DNA of 64,000 nt, taken from NCBI RefSeq assembly GCF_025231485.1, contig NZ_CP104003.1, positions 2,728,001-2,792,000 on the forward strand, read 5' to 3'. Both the position numbers and the translations under genes were made by a program. Below the pieces are notes generated by a model. It did no database searches. It saw nothing but the letters and a program-made list of their open reading frames with translations, and was not told the DNA's origin. Shown in pieces: positions 17,250 to 26,830 of this stretch (the first letter of the stretch is position 1; every line of letters begins with the position of its first letter). The DNA is from Salinirubellus salinus (GTDB taxonomy: Archaea > Halobacteriota > Halobacteria > Halobacteriales > Haloarculaceae).

Positions 17250-18479
17250 ATGCCACGACACTCCGGGAGTGTTGACAGACGTACCTTCCTGAAGACGACT
17301 GCAGTCACCGGCCTCGGTGCCGCACTGGCCGGCTGTTCGGGTGCCGGTGGCTCGGACACGGTGACCGTCGGGATGCTCCAGCCGTTCACGGGAGAGGTCG
17401 CCTGGGTCGGCGAATCCTCGGAGCACGCCGTCGAGATCGCCATCGACGAGATCAACGCCGCGGGCGGTATCAACGGCAAGGAGGTCGAACTGGTGACCGA
17501 GGACTCGGAGGCGAACCAGCAGACCGCAGTCTCCGCAGAGCGCAAGCTCATCAACTCCGATGGCTCGGTCGCCATCCTCGGCCCGACGTCGTTCACCCTG
17601 CCGGCGGTCATGAACATCGCGCAGGAGGAGGGCGTTCCACAGGTCTCCCCGACGGCCGGGACGAGCGAGCTCGACGAGAAGGGTGGCGAGTACGTCTTCC
17701 GTACCTCCACGTCGGACTCGCTCGGCGGCAAGGGGATGGCCTACATCGCCGACCAGACGGGTCACGAGGAGATCGCCGTCATGTACGTCGACAATCAGGG
17801 TGGGCGTTCGTTCGGCAAGACGGTCGTCGAGGGGTTCGAAGCGCTCGGGGGGACCGTCACGGCCGAGATCGCGGTCTCGCCGGGGAAGAGTTCCTACCGG
17901 TCGGAGCTGAACAAGGCGTTCGCCGACGACCCGAGCTTCGTCTCGCTCACGAGCGGGACGCAGACCGGGAAGACGATCATCGACCAGTGGCACGAACAGG
18001 ACCTGGGCGGCGTCTGGGGCCTCTCGAACGACATGCAGACTGGCGAGTTCGCCTCGAAGATGGGCGCGAAACTGGAGGGGTCGTACGCCATCGGCCCGCT
18101 GGCCGGTGGCGACCGCTACCAGACGTTCGCGGACAAGTACCGGGACAAGACCGACGAGGACCCGATGCCGTTCACGGCCGAGGCGTACGACGCGATGAAC
18201 ATCGTCGCCCTTGCGGCGGCGGCAGCCGGCGAGAACTCGCCGGGAGCGATCGCGGAGAACCTCATCGACGTCTCGGCCCCGGACGGGTCGACCGTGTCGA
18301 ACTACGAGGACGGTCTCGGTGCGCTCGAGGACGGGAACTCGGTCGACTACGAAGGCGCCAGCGGGCCCGTCAACTTCGACACGAAGGGGAACGTCCGCTC
18401 GCCGTTCGGCCAGTACACGTCCGACGGCGGGTCCTGGACACTCGACGCCGAGATCGCCGCTGAAGACCTGACGTTCTGA
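17250..18479 (+). CDS. Branched-chain-type ABC transporter substrate-binding lipoprotein
   Basis: 409 residues. Tat lipoprotein signal: VDRRTFLKTTAVTGLG then LAGCSG (lipobox Cys near residue 29). The mature part begins VTVGMLQPFTGEVAWVGESS and has the type-1 periplasmic-binding-protein pattern of the LivK/HAAT family (AIDEINAAGGINGKEVELVT, ILGPTSFTLPAVMNIAQEEG). It should bind the cargo outside the membrane and deliver it to the LivHM-type permeases. First gene of a five-gene operon; its TGA overlaps the next ATG by one base. Ligand not predictable: amino acid, urea or short amide are all possible. Confidence 0.92.
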   Translation: MPRHSGSVDRRTFLKTTAVTGLGAALAGCSGAGGSDTVTVGMLQPFTGEVAWVGESSEHAVEIAIDEINAAGGINGKEVELVTEDSEANQQTAVSAERKLINSDGSVAILGPTSFTLPAVMNIAQEEGVPQVSPTAGTSELDEKGGEYVFRTSTSDSLGGKGMAYIADQTGHEEIAVMYVDNQGGRSFGKTVVEGFEALGGTVTAEIAVSPGKSSYRSELNKAFADDPSFVSLTSGTQTGKTIIDQWHEQDLGGVWGLSNDMQTGEFASKMGAKLEGSYAIGPLAGGDRYQTFADKYRDKTDEDPMPFTAEAYDAMNIVALAAAAAGENSPGAIAENLIDVSAPDGSTVSNYEDGLGALEDGNSVDYEGASGPVNFDTKGNVRSPFGQYTSDGGSWTLDAEIAAEDLTF

Positions 18480-19444
18480 TGCTGGAACAGCTGTCGTTCG
18501 TCGTCAGCGTGGCCACGGTGGCGGGTATCTACGCCATCCTCACCATCGGGCTGAACGTCCACTGGGGGGAGACCGGCCTGCTCAACTTCGGGCACGTCGC
18601 GTTCTTCGCGGTCGGCGCGTACGCCTCGGCGCTCCTGACCATCGCCCCGCCGGGGGAGAGTGCGACGTACATCTTCGGGTTCGACCTCCCGGTCGGTGTC
18701 GGCCTCCTCGGTGCAGCGATAACGGCGGGGCTCGTCGCCATCCTGCTGGGGGTTCCGACCCTCCAGTTGCGCGAGGACTACCTCGCGATGGTCAGCATCG
18801 GCCTCGCCGAGATCATCCGCTACGTGATGATCAACGAGAACTGGCTCACGGGCGGTGTCGGTGGCCTCTACGGCATCGACCGCCCGCTCTCCGGGGTGGT
18901 CCCCGGCGAGTTCTACGGGCTGTTCTACCTCGGCGTCGTCGCCGTCGTCGTCGCCGGGTGCTACCTCTACGCACGCCGGCTCAAGCGGACCCCGTTCGGC
19001 CGCGTCCTCCGGAGCATCCGCGAGGACGAGGAGGTGGCCAAGGCGCTCGGGAAGGACACGTACCGGTACCGGATGCAGGCGTTCGTCGTCGGGGCCGTCA
19101 TGGCCGGGCTCGCCGGCGGACTGTGGGCCCACTACGCGACGGCGTTGACGCCGACGGCCTTCGCCGCCTCCGTGACGTTCCTGACCTGGGTCGCCCTCAT
19201 CGTCGGCGGGAGCGGGAACCCGACCGGCGCCATCGTCGGAGCCGTCCTCATCATCGGCTTCCGGGAGGCGACACGCTTCCTGCCCGACCTCTACGGGCTG
19301 GGGCAGATCATCCCCTCGCTTCGACTCATCATGGTCGGCCTCCTCGTGATGGCGGTCATCCGGTTCCGACCGGAGGGACTGGTCCCAGAACGGAACGTGA
19401 CGTACGCGGAGTACCTCAAGCGAGTCGGCGGGGGTGACGAGTGA
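18479..19444 (+). CDS. livM: LivM-type ABC permease
   Basis: 321 residues, eight or more hydrophobic segments. Family motifs are LTIGLNVHWGETGLLNFGHV near the N-terminus, LQLREDYLAMVSIGLAEIIR in the middle, and the EAA-like RSIREDEEVAKALGKD. Membrane permease of the operon. It overlaps the binding-protein gene by one base (TGATG) and livH in the same way. Confidence 0.92.
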   Translation: MLEQLSFVVSVATVAGIYAILTIGLNVHWGETGLLNFGHVAFFAVGAYASALLTIAPPGESATYIFGFDLPVGVGLLGAAITAGLVAILLGVPTLQLREDYLAMVSIGLAEIIRYVMINENWLTGGVGGLYGIDRPLSGVVPGEFYGLFYLGVVAVVVAGCYLYARRLKRTPFGRVLRSIREDEEVAKALGKDTYRYRMQAFVVGAVMAGLAGGLWAHYATALTPTAFAASVTFLTWVALIVGGSGNPTGAIVGAVLIIGFREATRFLPDLYGLGQIIPSLRLIMVGLLVMAVIRFRPEGLVPERNVTYAEYLKRVGGGDE

Positions 19445-20313
19445 TGGTCGCGTTCGACCCGCAGTACCTCGTCAACGGGGTCATCGTCGGGAGCACCATC
19501 GCCCTCGCGGCCGTGGGACTGACGATGATCTTCGGCATCCTCAACTTCATCAACTTCGCTCACGGGGAGTACCTCACCGTCGGTGCCTACACCGCGTTCG
19601 TCGCGAACGTCGCACTCGACCTCCCCATCGCGGTCTCGCTACTGATCGCGATTCCGGTCACTGCAGGGTTCGCCGTCGTCGTCGACCGCGCGGTCTACTA
19701 CCCCCTGCGCGAACGTGGGTTGGGCGGTGTGGGTCTCCTGATCACCAGCGTCGGGCTGAGTATCGCCCTCCGGAACACCATCGAGATCATCTGGGGGTCG
19801 GAGCTCAGAGACTACGCGGTCCCCAGTGGGCAGGCGATGACCATCGCGGGCGTCCGCATCACGGTACTGCAGGTCGTCATCATCGCCGTCGCGCTGGTGT
19901 TGATGCTGGTGGTCCACCTCCTGCTCACGCGGACCGTACTCGGGATCTCGATGCGGGCGACCTCGTCGAACAAGTCGCTCGCACTCTCCTCGGGCATCCA
20001 GACCGAGGGTATCATCCGGTGGACCTGGATAATCGGGATCTCGTTGACCGTGGTCGCGGGCGTGCTCATCGGGCTGAACACCGCGATCCGTCCGTCGATG
20101 GGGTTCCGCTTGCTGCTCGTGATGTTCGCGGCCGTCATCCTCGGTGGGATCGGTGACCCCTACGGCGCGATGCTCGGCGGCCTCTCCATCGGCATCGCAC
20201 AGGAGGTCAGCGTCGCCTTCATCTCGGCGTCCTACAAGCCCGCTGTCGCGTTCGCCATCATGGTGCTGATGCTCCTGTGGCGACCGGAGGGGCTTCGGGG
20301 TGATACCGCGTGA
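19444..20313 (+). CDS. livH: LivH-type ABC permease
   Basis: 289 residues from the ATG at 19444 (a GTG at 19441 is also possible). The conserved N-terminal LivH pattern VGLTMIFGILNFINFAHGEY is present, together with MRATSSNKSLALSSGI in the cytoplasmic loop. Second membrane subunit. It overlaps livM by one base and the ATPase gene by 4 bp. Confidence 0.92.
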   Translation: MVAFDPQYLVNGVIVGSTIALAAVGLTMIFGILNFINFAHGEYLTVGAYTAFVANVALDLPIAVSLLIAIPVTAGFAVVVDRAVYYPLRERGLGGVGLLITSVGLSIALRNTIEIIWGSELRDYAVPSGQAMTIAGVRITVLQVVIIAVALVLMLVVHLLLTRTVLGISMRATSSNKSLALSSGIQTEGIIRWTWIIGISLTVVAGVLIGLNTAIRPSMGFRLLLVMFAAVILGGIGDPYGAMLGGLSIGIAQEVSVAFISASYKPAVAFAIMVLMLLWRPEGLRGDTA

Positions 20314-21104
20314 GTGCGAGCCGTTCGCTGCTCGAGGTGACGGATCTGGCGAAGCACTTCGGCGGCATCAAGGCCGTCGACGGGCTCGACTTCACCGTCG
20401 AGGAGAACTCGATCACGGGGCTCATCGGCCCGAACGGCGCCGGGAAGACGACGTGCTTCCGGACGATCGCGGGGTTCCACGACCCCGACGGCGGCACCGT
20501 CCGCTTCGACGGACGCGACGTGACCGGCGCCGACCCGACCGCTGTCGTCGACGCCGGCATCACCCGGACGTTCCAGGAGGCCCGGACCTTCCCGTCGATG
20601 ACGGTGTTCGAGAACCTGCTCGTCGGTGCCGTCGGCAACCGGGGCGAACAGTTGCTCTCGGCCTCGCTCGGTCCGTCGCAGTATCGCGAGGACGAACGCC
20701 GTGCCATCGAACACGCCGAGGAGCTGCTGGCGTACACGGGTCTCGAGTCGGTCCGCGATCAGCGCGCCAGCGAACTGGGCGTCGGTGAGCGAAAACTGGT
20801 CGAGATCACGCGGGCGCTGATGACCGACCCCGAGCTCATCCTGCTGGACGAGCCGATGGCCGGACTCCCGCGTGACGTGACCGAGGACGTCATCGAGTAC
20901 ATCGAACGCTTGCGTCGAGATCGCGATCAGACGTTCCTCATCGTCGAACACGACATGGACGTCATCATGAGCATCTGCGACCGCATCACGGTCATGGAGT
21001 CGGGGACGGACATCGCCAGCGGCACGCCGGCGGAGATCAAGACGAACGACCGCGTTGTCGAGGCGTACCTCGGAGCCGACACCGACAGCGGAGGTGCGGC
21101 ATGA
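20310..21104 (+). CDS. livG: LivG-type ABC ATPase
   Basis: 264 residues, GTG start at 20310 inside the livH stop. Walker A GPNGAGKTT, Walker B LILLDEPMAGLP, switch His in FLIVEHDMDVIM. The signature loop is LGVGERKLVEI rather than LSGGQ, a variation seen in LivG/UrtD-type ATPases. It energises transport as a heterodimer with the livF product. Confidence 0.93.
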   Translation: MSASRSLLEVTDLAKHFGGIKAVDGLDFTVEENSITGLIGPNGAGKTTCFRTIAGFHDPDGGTVRFDGRDVTGADPTAVVDAGITRTFQEARTFPSMTVFENLLVGAVGNRGEQLLSASLGPSQYREDERRAIEHAEELLAYTGLESVRDQRASELGVGERKLVEITRALMTDPELILLDEPMAGLPRDVTEDVIEYIERLRRDRDQTFLIVEHDMDVIMSICDRITVMESGTDIASGTPAEIKTNDRVVEAYLGADTDSGGAA

Positions 21105-21805
21105 GCGAGCCGCTCCTCGACGTCAGCGACGTCTCGGCCGGCTACGACGACATGCACGTCATCGAGGGCGCGGACCTCCGGGTCGACCCCGGCGAGTTCA
21201 TCGCCATCGTCGGTCCCAACGGGGCGGGGAAGTCGACCCTGCTCCGGACCCTCGTCGGGGGGACGACGCTCTATCAGGGTACGGTCACGTACCGCGGTGA
21301 CGACATCACCTGGACGCCTCGTCACGACATCATCGAGGACGGGATCGGCTACATCCCGCAGGACGAGGCCGTCTTCCCCGACCTCACCGTCTGGGAGAAT
21401 CTACGGATGGGCGGCTACACCAGTCCCGACGGCTTCGAAGCGCGCCTCGCGGAGGTGTACGACCTGTTCCCCCGGCTCGAGGAGCGGGAGACGCAGCGTG
21501 CGGACAGTCTCTCTGGGGGGGAGAGTCGGATGCTCGCAGTCGCCCGGGCGTTGATGCCGGACCCCGAGCTGTTGCTGGTGGACGAACCCTCTGCAGGGCT
21601 GGCCCCGCAGATCGTCGAGCGGATGTTCGACAAGCTCGAGGAGATCCACGAGGACGGGACGTCGGTGCTACTCGTCGAGCAGAACGTCGACGCGGCGCTC
21701 GGCGCCGCCGACCGCATCTACACGCTCGAAGGGGGCGAGATAGACGACCGGGGGACCACCGACCAGTTCAGCGACTCGGACGCTGCCGAGCGGCTCGGCT
21801 GGTAG
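21101..21805 (+). CDS. livF: LivF-type ABC ATPase
   Basis: 234 residues. Walker A GPNGAGKST, signature LSGGESRMLAVARAL, Walker B LLLVDEPSAGLAP, switch His position replaced by Gln in LLVEQNVDAAL, as usual for LivF. It overlaps livG by 4 bp and ends the operon. Downstream at 21826-21842 there is a 17-base match to the repeat unit near nosD. Confidence 0.93.
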   Translation: MSEPLLDVSDVSAGYDDMHVIEGADLRVDPGEFIAIVGPNGAGKSTLLRTLVGGTTLYQGTVTYRGDDITWTPRHDIIEDGIGYIPQDEAVFPDLTVWENLRMGGYTSPDGFEARLAEVYDLFPRLEERETQRADSLSGGESRMLAVARALMPDPELLLVDEPSAGLAPQIVERMFDKLEEIHEDGTSVLLVEQNVDAALGAADRIYTLEGGEIDDRGTTDQFSDSDAAERLGW

Positions 21806-21897
21806 GCGACAGCCACCCGCTCACTCGTCTCCGGTACGCACGATTCTCCTCGCCGTGACACGCCGCCGAGTGTCGACTGCGCGAGCCGGCCGAGCTA

Positions 21898-23289
21898 TCA
21901 GTCCTCCGGGTCGGGGAGCACCTTCCCGGGGTTCAGGATGCCGTTCGGGTCGAACGACCGCTTGATGCCACGCATCACCCCGAGTGCGGCAGTGCCGTGC
22001 TCGGGTTCGAGGTACTCCTGCTTCCCGAGGCCGACACCGTGTTCGCCCGTCGCCGTCCCCCCCAGCTCGATGGCCCGGTGGACGATCTGCTTCGAGACCG
22101 TCGCTGCGGCGTCGAGCCGTTCCGGGTCGCTATCGTCGACGAGGATGTTGTAGTGCAGGTTCCCGTCGCCCGCGTGTCCGAAACAGGAGACGAGCAGGTC
22201 GTGCTCCTCGGCTTGCTCCTCGACGTACGCGAGGATGTCCGGGTACTTGCTGATCGGGACGGTGACGTCGCCGGGAGTCATCAGCGAGAGGTCGTCGCGA
22301 TACGGTTCGAGTGCGTCGGCGAGTTCGCGGCGGGCGGCCCAGAGGGCGGCCATCTCCGCGTCGCTCTCGGTGACGGTGAACGCCTCGACGTCGTGGCCCT
22401 CGAACACGGTCCGGCAGAACTCGACCTCCTGTTCGATCCCGTGATTGGCGTGGAACTCGAGGAACACCATCGGCGAATCGGAGAGGTCGGTGTCGAGGTG
22501 TTCGTTCGCGATGTCGACGCTGAGCTCGTCGATGAGTTCGATCTTGGCGACGTCGACGCCCGAGCGGACGGCGTCGGCGATCGCGGCCCCCGCGTCGGCG
22601 ACGGTGGGGAACGTCGCTCGGCCACCCCAGACCTGTTCGGGTCGCCCGGCCAGCTGGAGCGTGACGCGCGTGACGACGGCGAGCGTGCCCTCGCTGCCGA
22701 TGAGCAACTCCTTGAGGTTGTAGCCGGCGGAGGTCTTGATGGCCTTGCTCCCCGCGGTGATGACCTCGCCGGAGGGCAGGACGGCCTCGAGTTCCAGCAC
22801 CCAGTCGCCGACCTCGCCGTACTTGACGGTCTTCATCCCGCTGGCGTCGTTCGCGATCATCCCGCCGATGGTGGAGATGGCCCCCGAGGACGGGAGTGCC
22901 GGGAGGAAGAGGCCGTGCTTCTCGACCGCTTCGTTCACCTCGTCGCCGAGGATGCCCGGCCCGACGTCGACCTGCCGGTCGTCCGGGCGGATGTCGTGGA
23001 CGTCGTCCATCCGCGAGAGGTCCATGCTGATGCCCTCCTCGACGGGGACGGCGTTCCCCTCGAGACTCGTCCCGGCGGCGTACGGCGTGACCGGAACGCC
23101 GTGTTCGTTCGCGGCCGAGAGCACCGAGGCGACCTCCTCGGTGCGCTCTGGCCACACGACCGCATCGGGGAGCACGGCGTCGGCCTCGTCGGTCCCCCAG
23201 TCGATCGAGTGCTCGGTCCGGTCGGCTCGCGTACGAGAGATGCGAGCGGACGGCAGCAACCCGTCGAGGAACTCGGTGTCGTGGCTCAT
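21898..23289 (-). CDS. GlcD-type FAD-linked oxidase (2-hydroxyacid dehydrogenase)
   Basis: 463 residues. FAD_binding_4 domain at about 40-220 (PVTPYAAGTSLEGNAVPVEE, then FLPALPSSGAISTIGGMIAN, SAGYNLKELLIGSEGTLAVV). The FAD-oxidase C-terminal domain ends with the metal/substrate motif CFGHAGDGNLHYNIL and then GTATGEHGVGLGKQEYL. These are the D-lactate/glycolate/D-2-hydroxyglutarate dehydrogenase signatures; the exact substrate is not set by them. No iron-sulfur part is present, unlike the gene at 46296-49328. It stands between two transport operons on the opposite strand. Confidence 0.92.
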   Translation of the reverse strand: MSHDTEFLDGLLPSARISRTRADRTEHSIDWGTDEADAVLPDAVVWPERTEEVASVLSAANEHGVPVTPYAAGTSLEGNAVPVEEGISMDLSRMDDVHDIRPDDRQVDVGPGILGDEVNEAVEKHGLFLPALPSSGAISTIGGMIANDASGMKTVKYGEVGDWVLELEAVLPSGEVITAGSKAIKTSAGYNLKELLIGSEGTLAVVTRVTLQLAGRPEQVWGGRATFPTVADAGAAIADAVRSGVDVAKIELIDELSVDIANEHLDTDLSDSPMVFLEFHANHGIEQEVEFCRTVFEGHDVEAFTVTESDAEMAALWAARRELADALEPYRDDLSLMTPGDVTVPISKYPDILAYVEEQAEEHDLLVSCFGHAGDGNLHYNILVDDSDPERLDAAATVSKQIVHRAIELGGTATGEHGVGLGKQEYLEPEHGTAALGVMRGIKRSFDPNGILNPGKVLPDPED

Positions 23290-23306
23290 GCACGAACAGG
23301 GTGAGT

Positions 23307-23324
23307 GTGGCGATTTAGTGCCAC
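23307..23324 (-). promoter_or_regulatory. Inverted repeat enclosing the FAD oxidase TATA element
   Basis: Perfect 5-nt arms GTGGC/GCCAC with an 8-nt loop that reads ACTAAATC on the minus strand. The loop is centred 26 nt from the start codon, so a protein bound here would block the promoter. Confidence 0.45.
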
Positions 23325-23600
23325 CGGAATCGACACTCCACTCGGCGGCAGTTCACCGGCCGGCGGCGGCGTCGGCGAACGTCGGAGACGAAGCGCGCCC
23401 GGACCACCGGAGCGCCAGTCCCGGCGGTCGCTGGCGGCGGGGTCGGTCGACCGGACGGCGTATCCACGCCGTGGCCTCGCGTCGCGATTCACCGGGGGAG
23501 AACGCGGAGCTGTGCCCCGCACGGCGCCGTCGATTCGGCTCGAACGGCGTTGAGACGTTCCGAGACGCTCGTTCTCGCGCGTTCCTGGCGTTCGGGGCCG

Positions 23601-23617
23601 ACCCCTCTCATGTTAGG
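23601..23617 (+). promoter_or_regulatory. Shared regulon motif, site 1 (potD)
   Basis: ACCCCTCTCATGTTAGG, ending 36 nt before the potD ATG. Two other copies (30183-30197 and 31568-31583) have the same orientation and spacing to a start codon. Confidence 0.65.
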
Positions 23618-23653
23618 TCCTATCGTTATTCCCGTCTCTTCTGACCCGTACGT

Positions 23654-24793
23654 ATGCGACAAGATAGCACGAGTGACGGAACGAGCGGTCGCACGGGACG
23701 ACCGAGTCGTCGGCGCTTCCTCCAGTTGACCGGGGCGGCCGGCGCTGCGGGGCTCGCGGGGTGTGTCAACAGCCTCGGCGGCGGGGGGAACGACCTCGCC
23801 GACACGCTGGTCATCCAGATGGAGGGGGGGAGTATGCTCGAGGCGCTCAAGTCCGAGGCGTTCGGGCCGTTCGAGGAGGAGTTCGGTGCCTCGGTGGAGG
23901 TGAGCCTCCGGAGCAGTCAGCAGAACGGGTACGCGAAGATCAAGGCCGGGCAGGCCGAGGCCGACATGACGAGCGTCCCGCCGTTCACGCTCTACAACGG
24001 GACCAAGGAGGGGCTGTGGTCGCCCATCAGTACGGACGAGATTCCGAACTACGAGTCGAACGTCCTCGACCCGCTGAAGAACCCGGTGTTCGACCCCGGT
24101 CAGGAGGTCCACGGCATCCCCCACGCGTACGGGACGGTCGGCATGGCGTACAACAAGAACGAGCTGGACTCGCCGAGTTCGTGGAGCGTCACGTGGGACG
24201 GCTCGTACGAGGGGCACGTCGCGATGGAGGGGTTCGGCTTCATCCGCGTGTTCACGACCGCCCTCGAGATGGGGATGGACCCCAACGAGATCGGTGCGAA
24301 CGGCTCCTACGAGGAGAACATCGGGAAGATATGGGACCGGGTCGCCGAGCAGCAGGACCTGGTCGTCACGAACTGGACGAGCGGCGACGAGCAGGCCCGG
24401 CTGTTCGCCTCGGAGGACGCCTGGGTCGGCGAGGCGTGGGGGAACGTCATCTACGGCGCGGTCCAGGAGGGGAACGACCACCTCGGGTACACCATCCCCG
24501 AGGAGGGGGCGTACGGCTACACGCAGAACCACGCCATCCTGAACGACATCAGCGAGACGCGGCGCAAGACCGCCCTGGAGTTCATCAACTTCCTGCTGCG
24601 TGACGACATCCTCCAGCCGGTCACCGAGAAGCTCGGCCTGCCGCCGGCGACCTCGGTCACCTCGGACGAGATCGAGAACCTCTACGACTACGACCCCCGC
24701 GGCGGGAAGGGACTCAAGTTCCCCGACGTCGCGTACATCAACGAACACAACGACGAGTGGTCACAGCGCTGGGAAGAGATCCGAGGGAACTGA
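23654..24793 (+). CDS. potD: PotD-type polyamine ABC transporter substrate-binding lipoprotein
   Basis: 379 residues. Tat lipoprotein signal PSRRRFLQLTGAAG followed by the lipobox LAGC. The mature protein has the spermidine/putrescine-binding pattern: VHGIPHAYGTVGMAYNKNEL, VAMEGFGFIRVFTTALEMG, and AWVGEAWGNVIYGAV near the ligand site. It should capture a polyamine or related cationic compound. First gene of potDABC; regulon site 1 lies 36 nt upstream. Exact ligand not predictable. Confidence 0.88.
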   Translation: MRQDSTSDGTSGRTGRPSRRRFLQLTGAAGAAGLAGCVNSLGGGGNDLADTLVIQMEGGSMLEALKSEAFGPFEEEFGASVEVSLRSSQQNGYAKIKAGQAEADMTSVPPFTLYNGTKEGLWSPISTDEIPNYESNVLDPLKNPVFDPGQEVHGIPHAYGTVGMAYNKNELDSPSSWSVTWDGSYEGHVAMEGFGFIRVFTTALEMGMDPNEIGANGSYEENIGKIWDRVAEQQDLVVTNWTSGDEQARLFASEDAWVGEAWGNVIYGAVQEGNDHLGYTIPEEGAYGYTQNHAILNDISETRRKTALEFINFLLRDDILQPVTEKLGLPPATSVTSDEIENLYDYDPRGGKGLKFPDVAYINEHNDEWSQRWEEIRGN

Positions 24794-24826
24794 GCCGGGC
24801 GCGTCGACCACCACGTTCCACACATC

Positions 24827-25921
24827 ATGGCATTTCTAGAACTCGATAACCTCAGGAAGGAGTTCGGTGACCTCGTCGCGGTCGACGGCGTCTCGTTGAC
24901 GGTCGAGGAGGGGCAGTTCGTCACCATCGTCGGGCCGAGCGGCTGCGGGAAGTCGACCATCCTCCGGAGCATCACCGGGCTCGAGACGCCCACGAGCGGC
25001 GAGATACGACTCGAGGGGAGGGACATCACGGAGCTCCCGCCGTACCGGCGCAACATCGGGCTGGTGTTCCAGGACTACGCCCTGTTCCCACACAAGACCG
25101 TCTTCGAGAACGTCGCCTTCGGGCTGAAGATGCGCGGGGCGCCCGAGGCAGAGCAACGCGAGCGGGTCACCGAGATGCTCGAGATGGTGAACCTCGAGGG
25201 GTACGAGGAGAAGTACCCCGGCGAGTGCAGCGGTGGCGAGCAACAGCGCATCGCCGTCGCCCGGGCCATCGCGTTCGACCCGGACCTCGTGCTGATGGAC
25301 GAGCCGCTGTCCAACCTCGACAAGAACCTCCGAACGAGCATCCGGAGCGAACTCCGCCGCATCCAGGCCGAGACGGGCGTGACGACCCTGTACGTCACGC
25401 ACAACCAGAACGAGGCGCTCTCGCTGGGCGACAAGCTCGCGGTGATGAACGACGGCCGGCTCGAGCAGTACGACACGCCCGAGGACACCTACCGCGAGCC
25501 CCGGACCCGGTTCGTCGCGGACTTCCTCGGCCGCTCGACGGAGCTCCAGGGCACCTACACCCGCCCGGAGGGTGTGGCCAACCCCGTCGCCGACCTCGGC
25601 GAGGGGCTCGAACTCGAGGTGACCGCGCGTGACGGCCTGTCGAACGGCGACCCGGTCTCGCTGTTCCTCCGCGACGAGAAGGTGAAGCTCGTCAACGGGC
25701 ACGCGCCGGAGCGGAACGTCCTCGAGGGCGAGATCGAGTCCGTCGACTACCGTGGTCGCGACATCAACTACTTCATCCGTGTCCCGGAGCTCGACCGGAC
25801 GATCCAGGTGAGCCACGTCGCCGACGACAGCGCCGAGCGGTTCCACGACCTCGGTGACACGGTCCGGTTCCACATCGAGCCGGAGAACGTCACGTGCCTC
25901 CCGGCGGAGGGGACGCCGTGA
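24827..25921 (+). CDS. potA: PotA-type ABC ATPase
   Basis: 364 residues. Walker A GPSGCGKST, Q-loop LVFQDYALFPHKTVFENV, signature CSGGEQQRIAVARAI, Walker B LVLMDEPLSNLD, switch His in TLYVTHNQNEAL. A C-terminal TOBE-type domain covers about residues 245-360. Energises the Pot importer. It lies 33 bp after potD and overlaps potB by 4 bp. Confidence 0.94.
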   Translation: MAFLELDNLRKEFGDLVAVDGVSLTVEEGQFVTIVGPSGCGKSTILRSITGLETPTSGEIRLEGRDITELPPYRRNIGLVFQDYALFPHKTVFENVAFGLKMRGAPEAEQRERVTEMLEMVNLEGYEEKYPGECSGGEQQRIAVARAIAFDPDLVLMDEPLSNLDKNLRTSIRSELRRIQAETGVTTLYVTHNQNEALSLGDKLAVMNDGRLEQYDTPEDTYREPRTRFVADFLGRSTELQGTYTRPEGVANPVADLGEGLELEVTARDGLSNGDPVSLFLRDEKVKLVNGHAPERNVLEGEIESVDYRGRDINYFIRVPELDRTIQVSHVADDSAERFHDLGDTVRFHIEPENVTCLPAEGTP

Positions 25922-26829
25922 GTGCGGAGCGCTCGCGGCTGCCCGCGCTGAAAGACCGGGTGATGGAGAACGACTGGGTCCGCTTCGCCATCTCGCCCGG
26001 ACTCGGCCTCGGCTGGGTCGTCCTGTTGTTGTTCCTGCCGATGACGGTCATCCTCGCCATCTCGTTCTCCGTCCCCGGCGACTTCGGCAACGTCATCTAC
26101 GAGTTCACGCTCGAGAACTACCGGCGCTTCTGGGAGTCGGCCGTCTACAAGAACATCATCCTCGAGTCGCTGTTCTACGGGGTCGTCGTGACGGCGCTGG
26201 CCCTGCCGTTCGGCTACACCGCCGGCTACTTCCTGGGCCGCTCGAAGACCGACTGGAAGTGGATCCTCCTCGGCCTGGTCGTGCTCCAGTACTGGGTGCC
26301 GTTCATCATCCGCACCTACGCGTGGATCATCATCCTCTCGAACAACGGCGTCCTCAACCAGTTGCTGATGGGGGTCGGGTTGCTCGACGCGCCGCTCGAC
26401 ATCATGTACACGACGTACAGCATGGTGCTCGGGCTGACGGTGAGCCTGCTGCCGTTCATGATACTCCCGGTGTACGTCTCGGTGAGCACCATCGACGAGG
26501 ACCAGATCCACGCCGCGAAGACGCTGGGCGCCACCGACTTCCGCGCGTTCCGCGAGATAACGCTCCCGCAGTCGCTCCCGGGTATCGTCTCGGGCGTCCT
26601 GTTCGTGTTCATCATCGGTGCGGGTGCGTTCCTCGCGCCGACGCTGCTCGGCGGGCCGGACACGCGGATGATCGCCCCGGTCATCGAGACGGTGTTCATC
26701 CTCGACTTCAACTGGCCGTTCGCGGCGGCGCTGTCGGTCATCTACTTCGGCGTCATCGGCCTGTTGCTCTACCTGTTCACCCGGCGGGTCGACCTCGAAG
26801 AGGCACTCGACACAGGGGGGGCGGTCTGA
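25918..26829 (+). CDS. potB: PotB-type ABC permease
   Basis: 303 residues from the GTG at 25918, which overlaps the potA stop as GTGA. Six membrane segments, with the EAA loop AAKTLGATDFRAFREITLPQ needed to contact the ATPase. Typical PotB features are YWVPFIIRTYAWIIILSNNG and PTLLGGPDTRMIAPVIE. Start chosen by the overlap; an upstream ATG would lie within potA. Confidence 0.92.
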   Translation: MSAERSRLPALKDRVMENDWVRFAISPGLGLGWVVLLLFLPMTVILAISFSVPGDFGNVIYEFTLENYRRFWESAVYKNIILESLFYGVVVTALALPFGYTAGYFLGRSKTDWKWILLGLVVLQYWVPFIIRTYAWIIILSNNGVLNQLLMGVGLLDAPLDIMYTTYSMVLGLTVSLLPFMILPVYVSVSTIDEDQIHAAKTLGATDFRAFREITLPQSLPGIVSGVLFVFIIGAGAFLAPTLLGGPDTRMIAPVIETVFILDFNWPFAAALSVIYFGVIGLLLYLFTRRVDLEEALDTGGAV

Positions 26830-26830
26830 G

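Larger units (their letters stand above)
23290..23653. other. Divergent intergenic region between the FAD oxidase and potD
   Basis: 364 bp without a convincing gene. Near the oxidase start, GTGGC-GATTTAGT-GCCAC (23307-23324) is an inverted repeat holding a TATA-like ACTAAATC (minus strand) 26 nt before the ATG at 23289. Near potD, the regulon motif lies at 23601-23617. The middle 250 bp is GC-rich and shows no clear signal. Confidence 0.6.
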
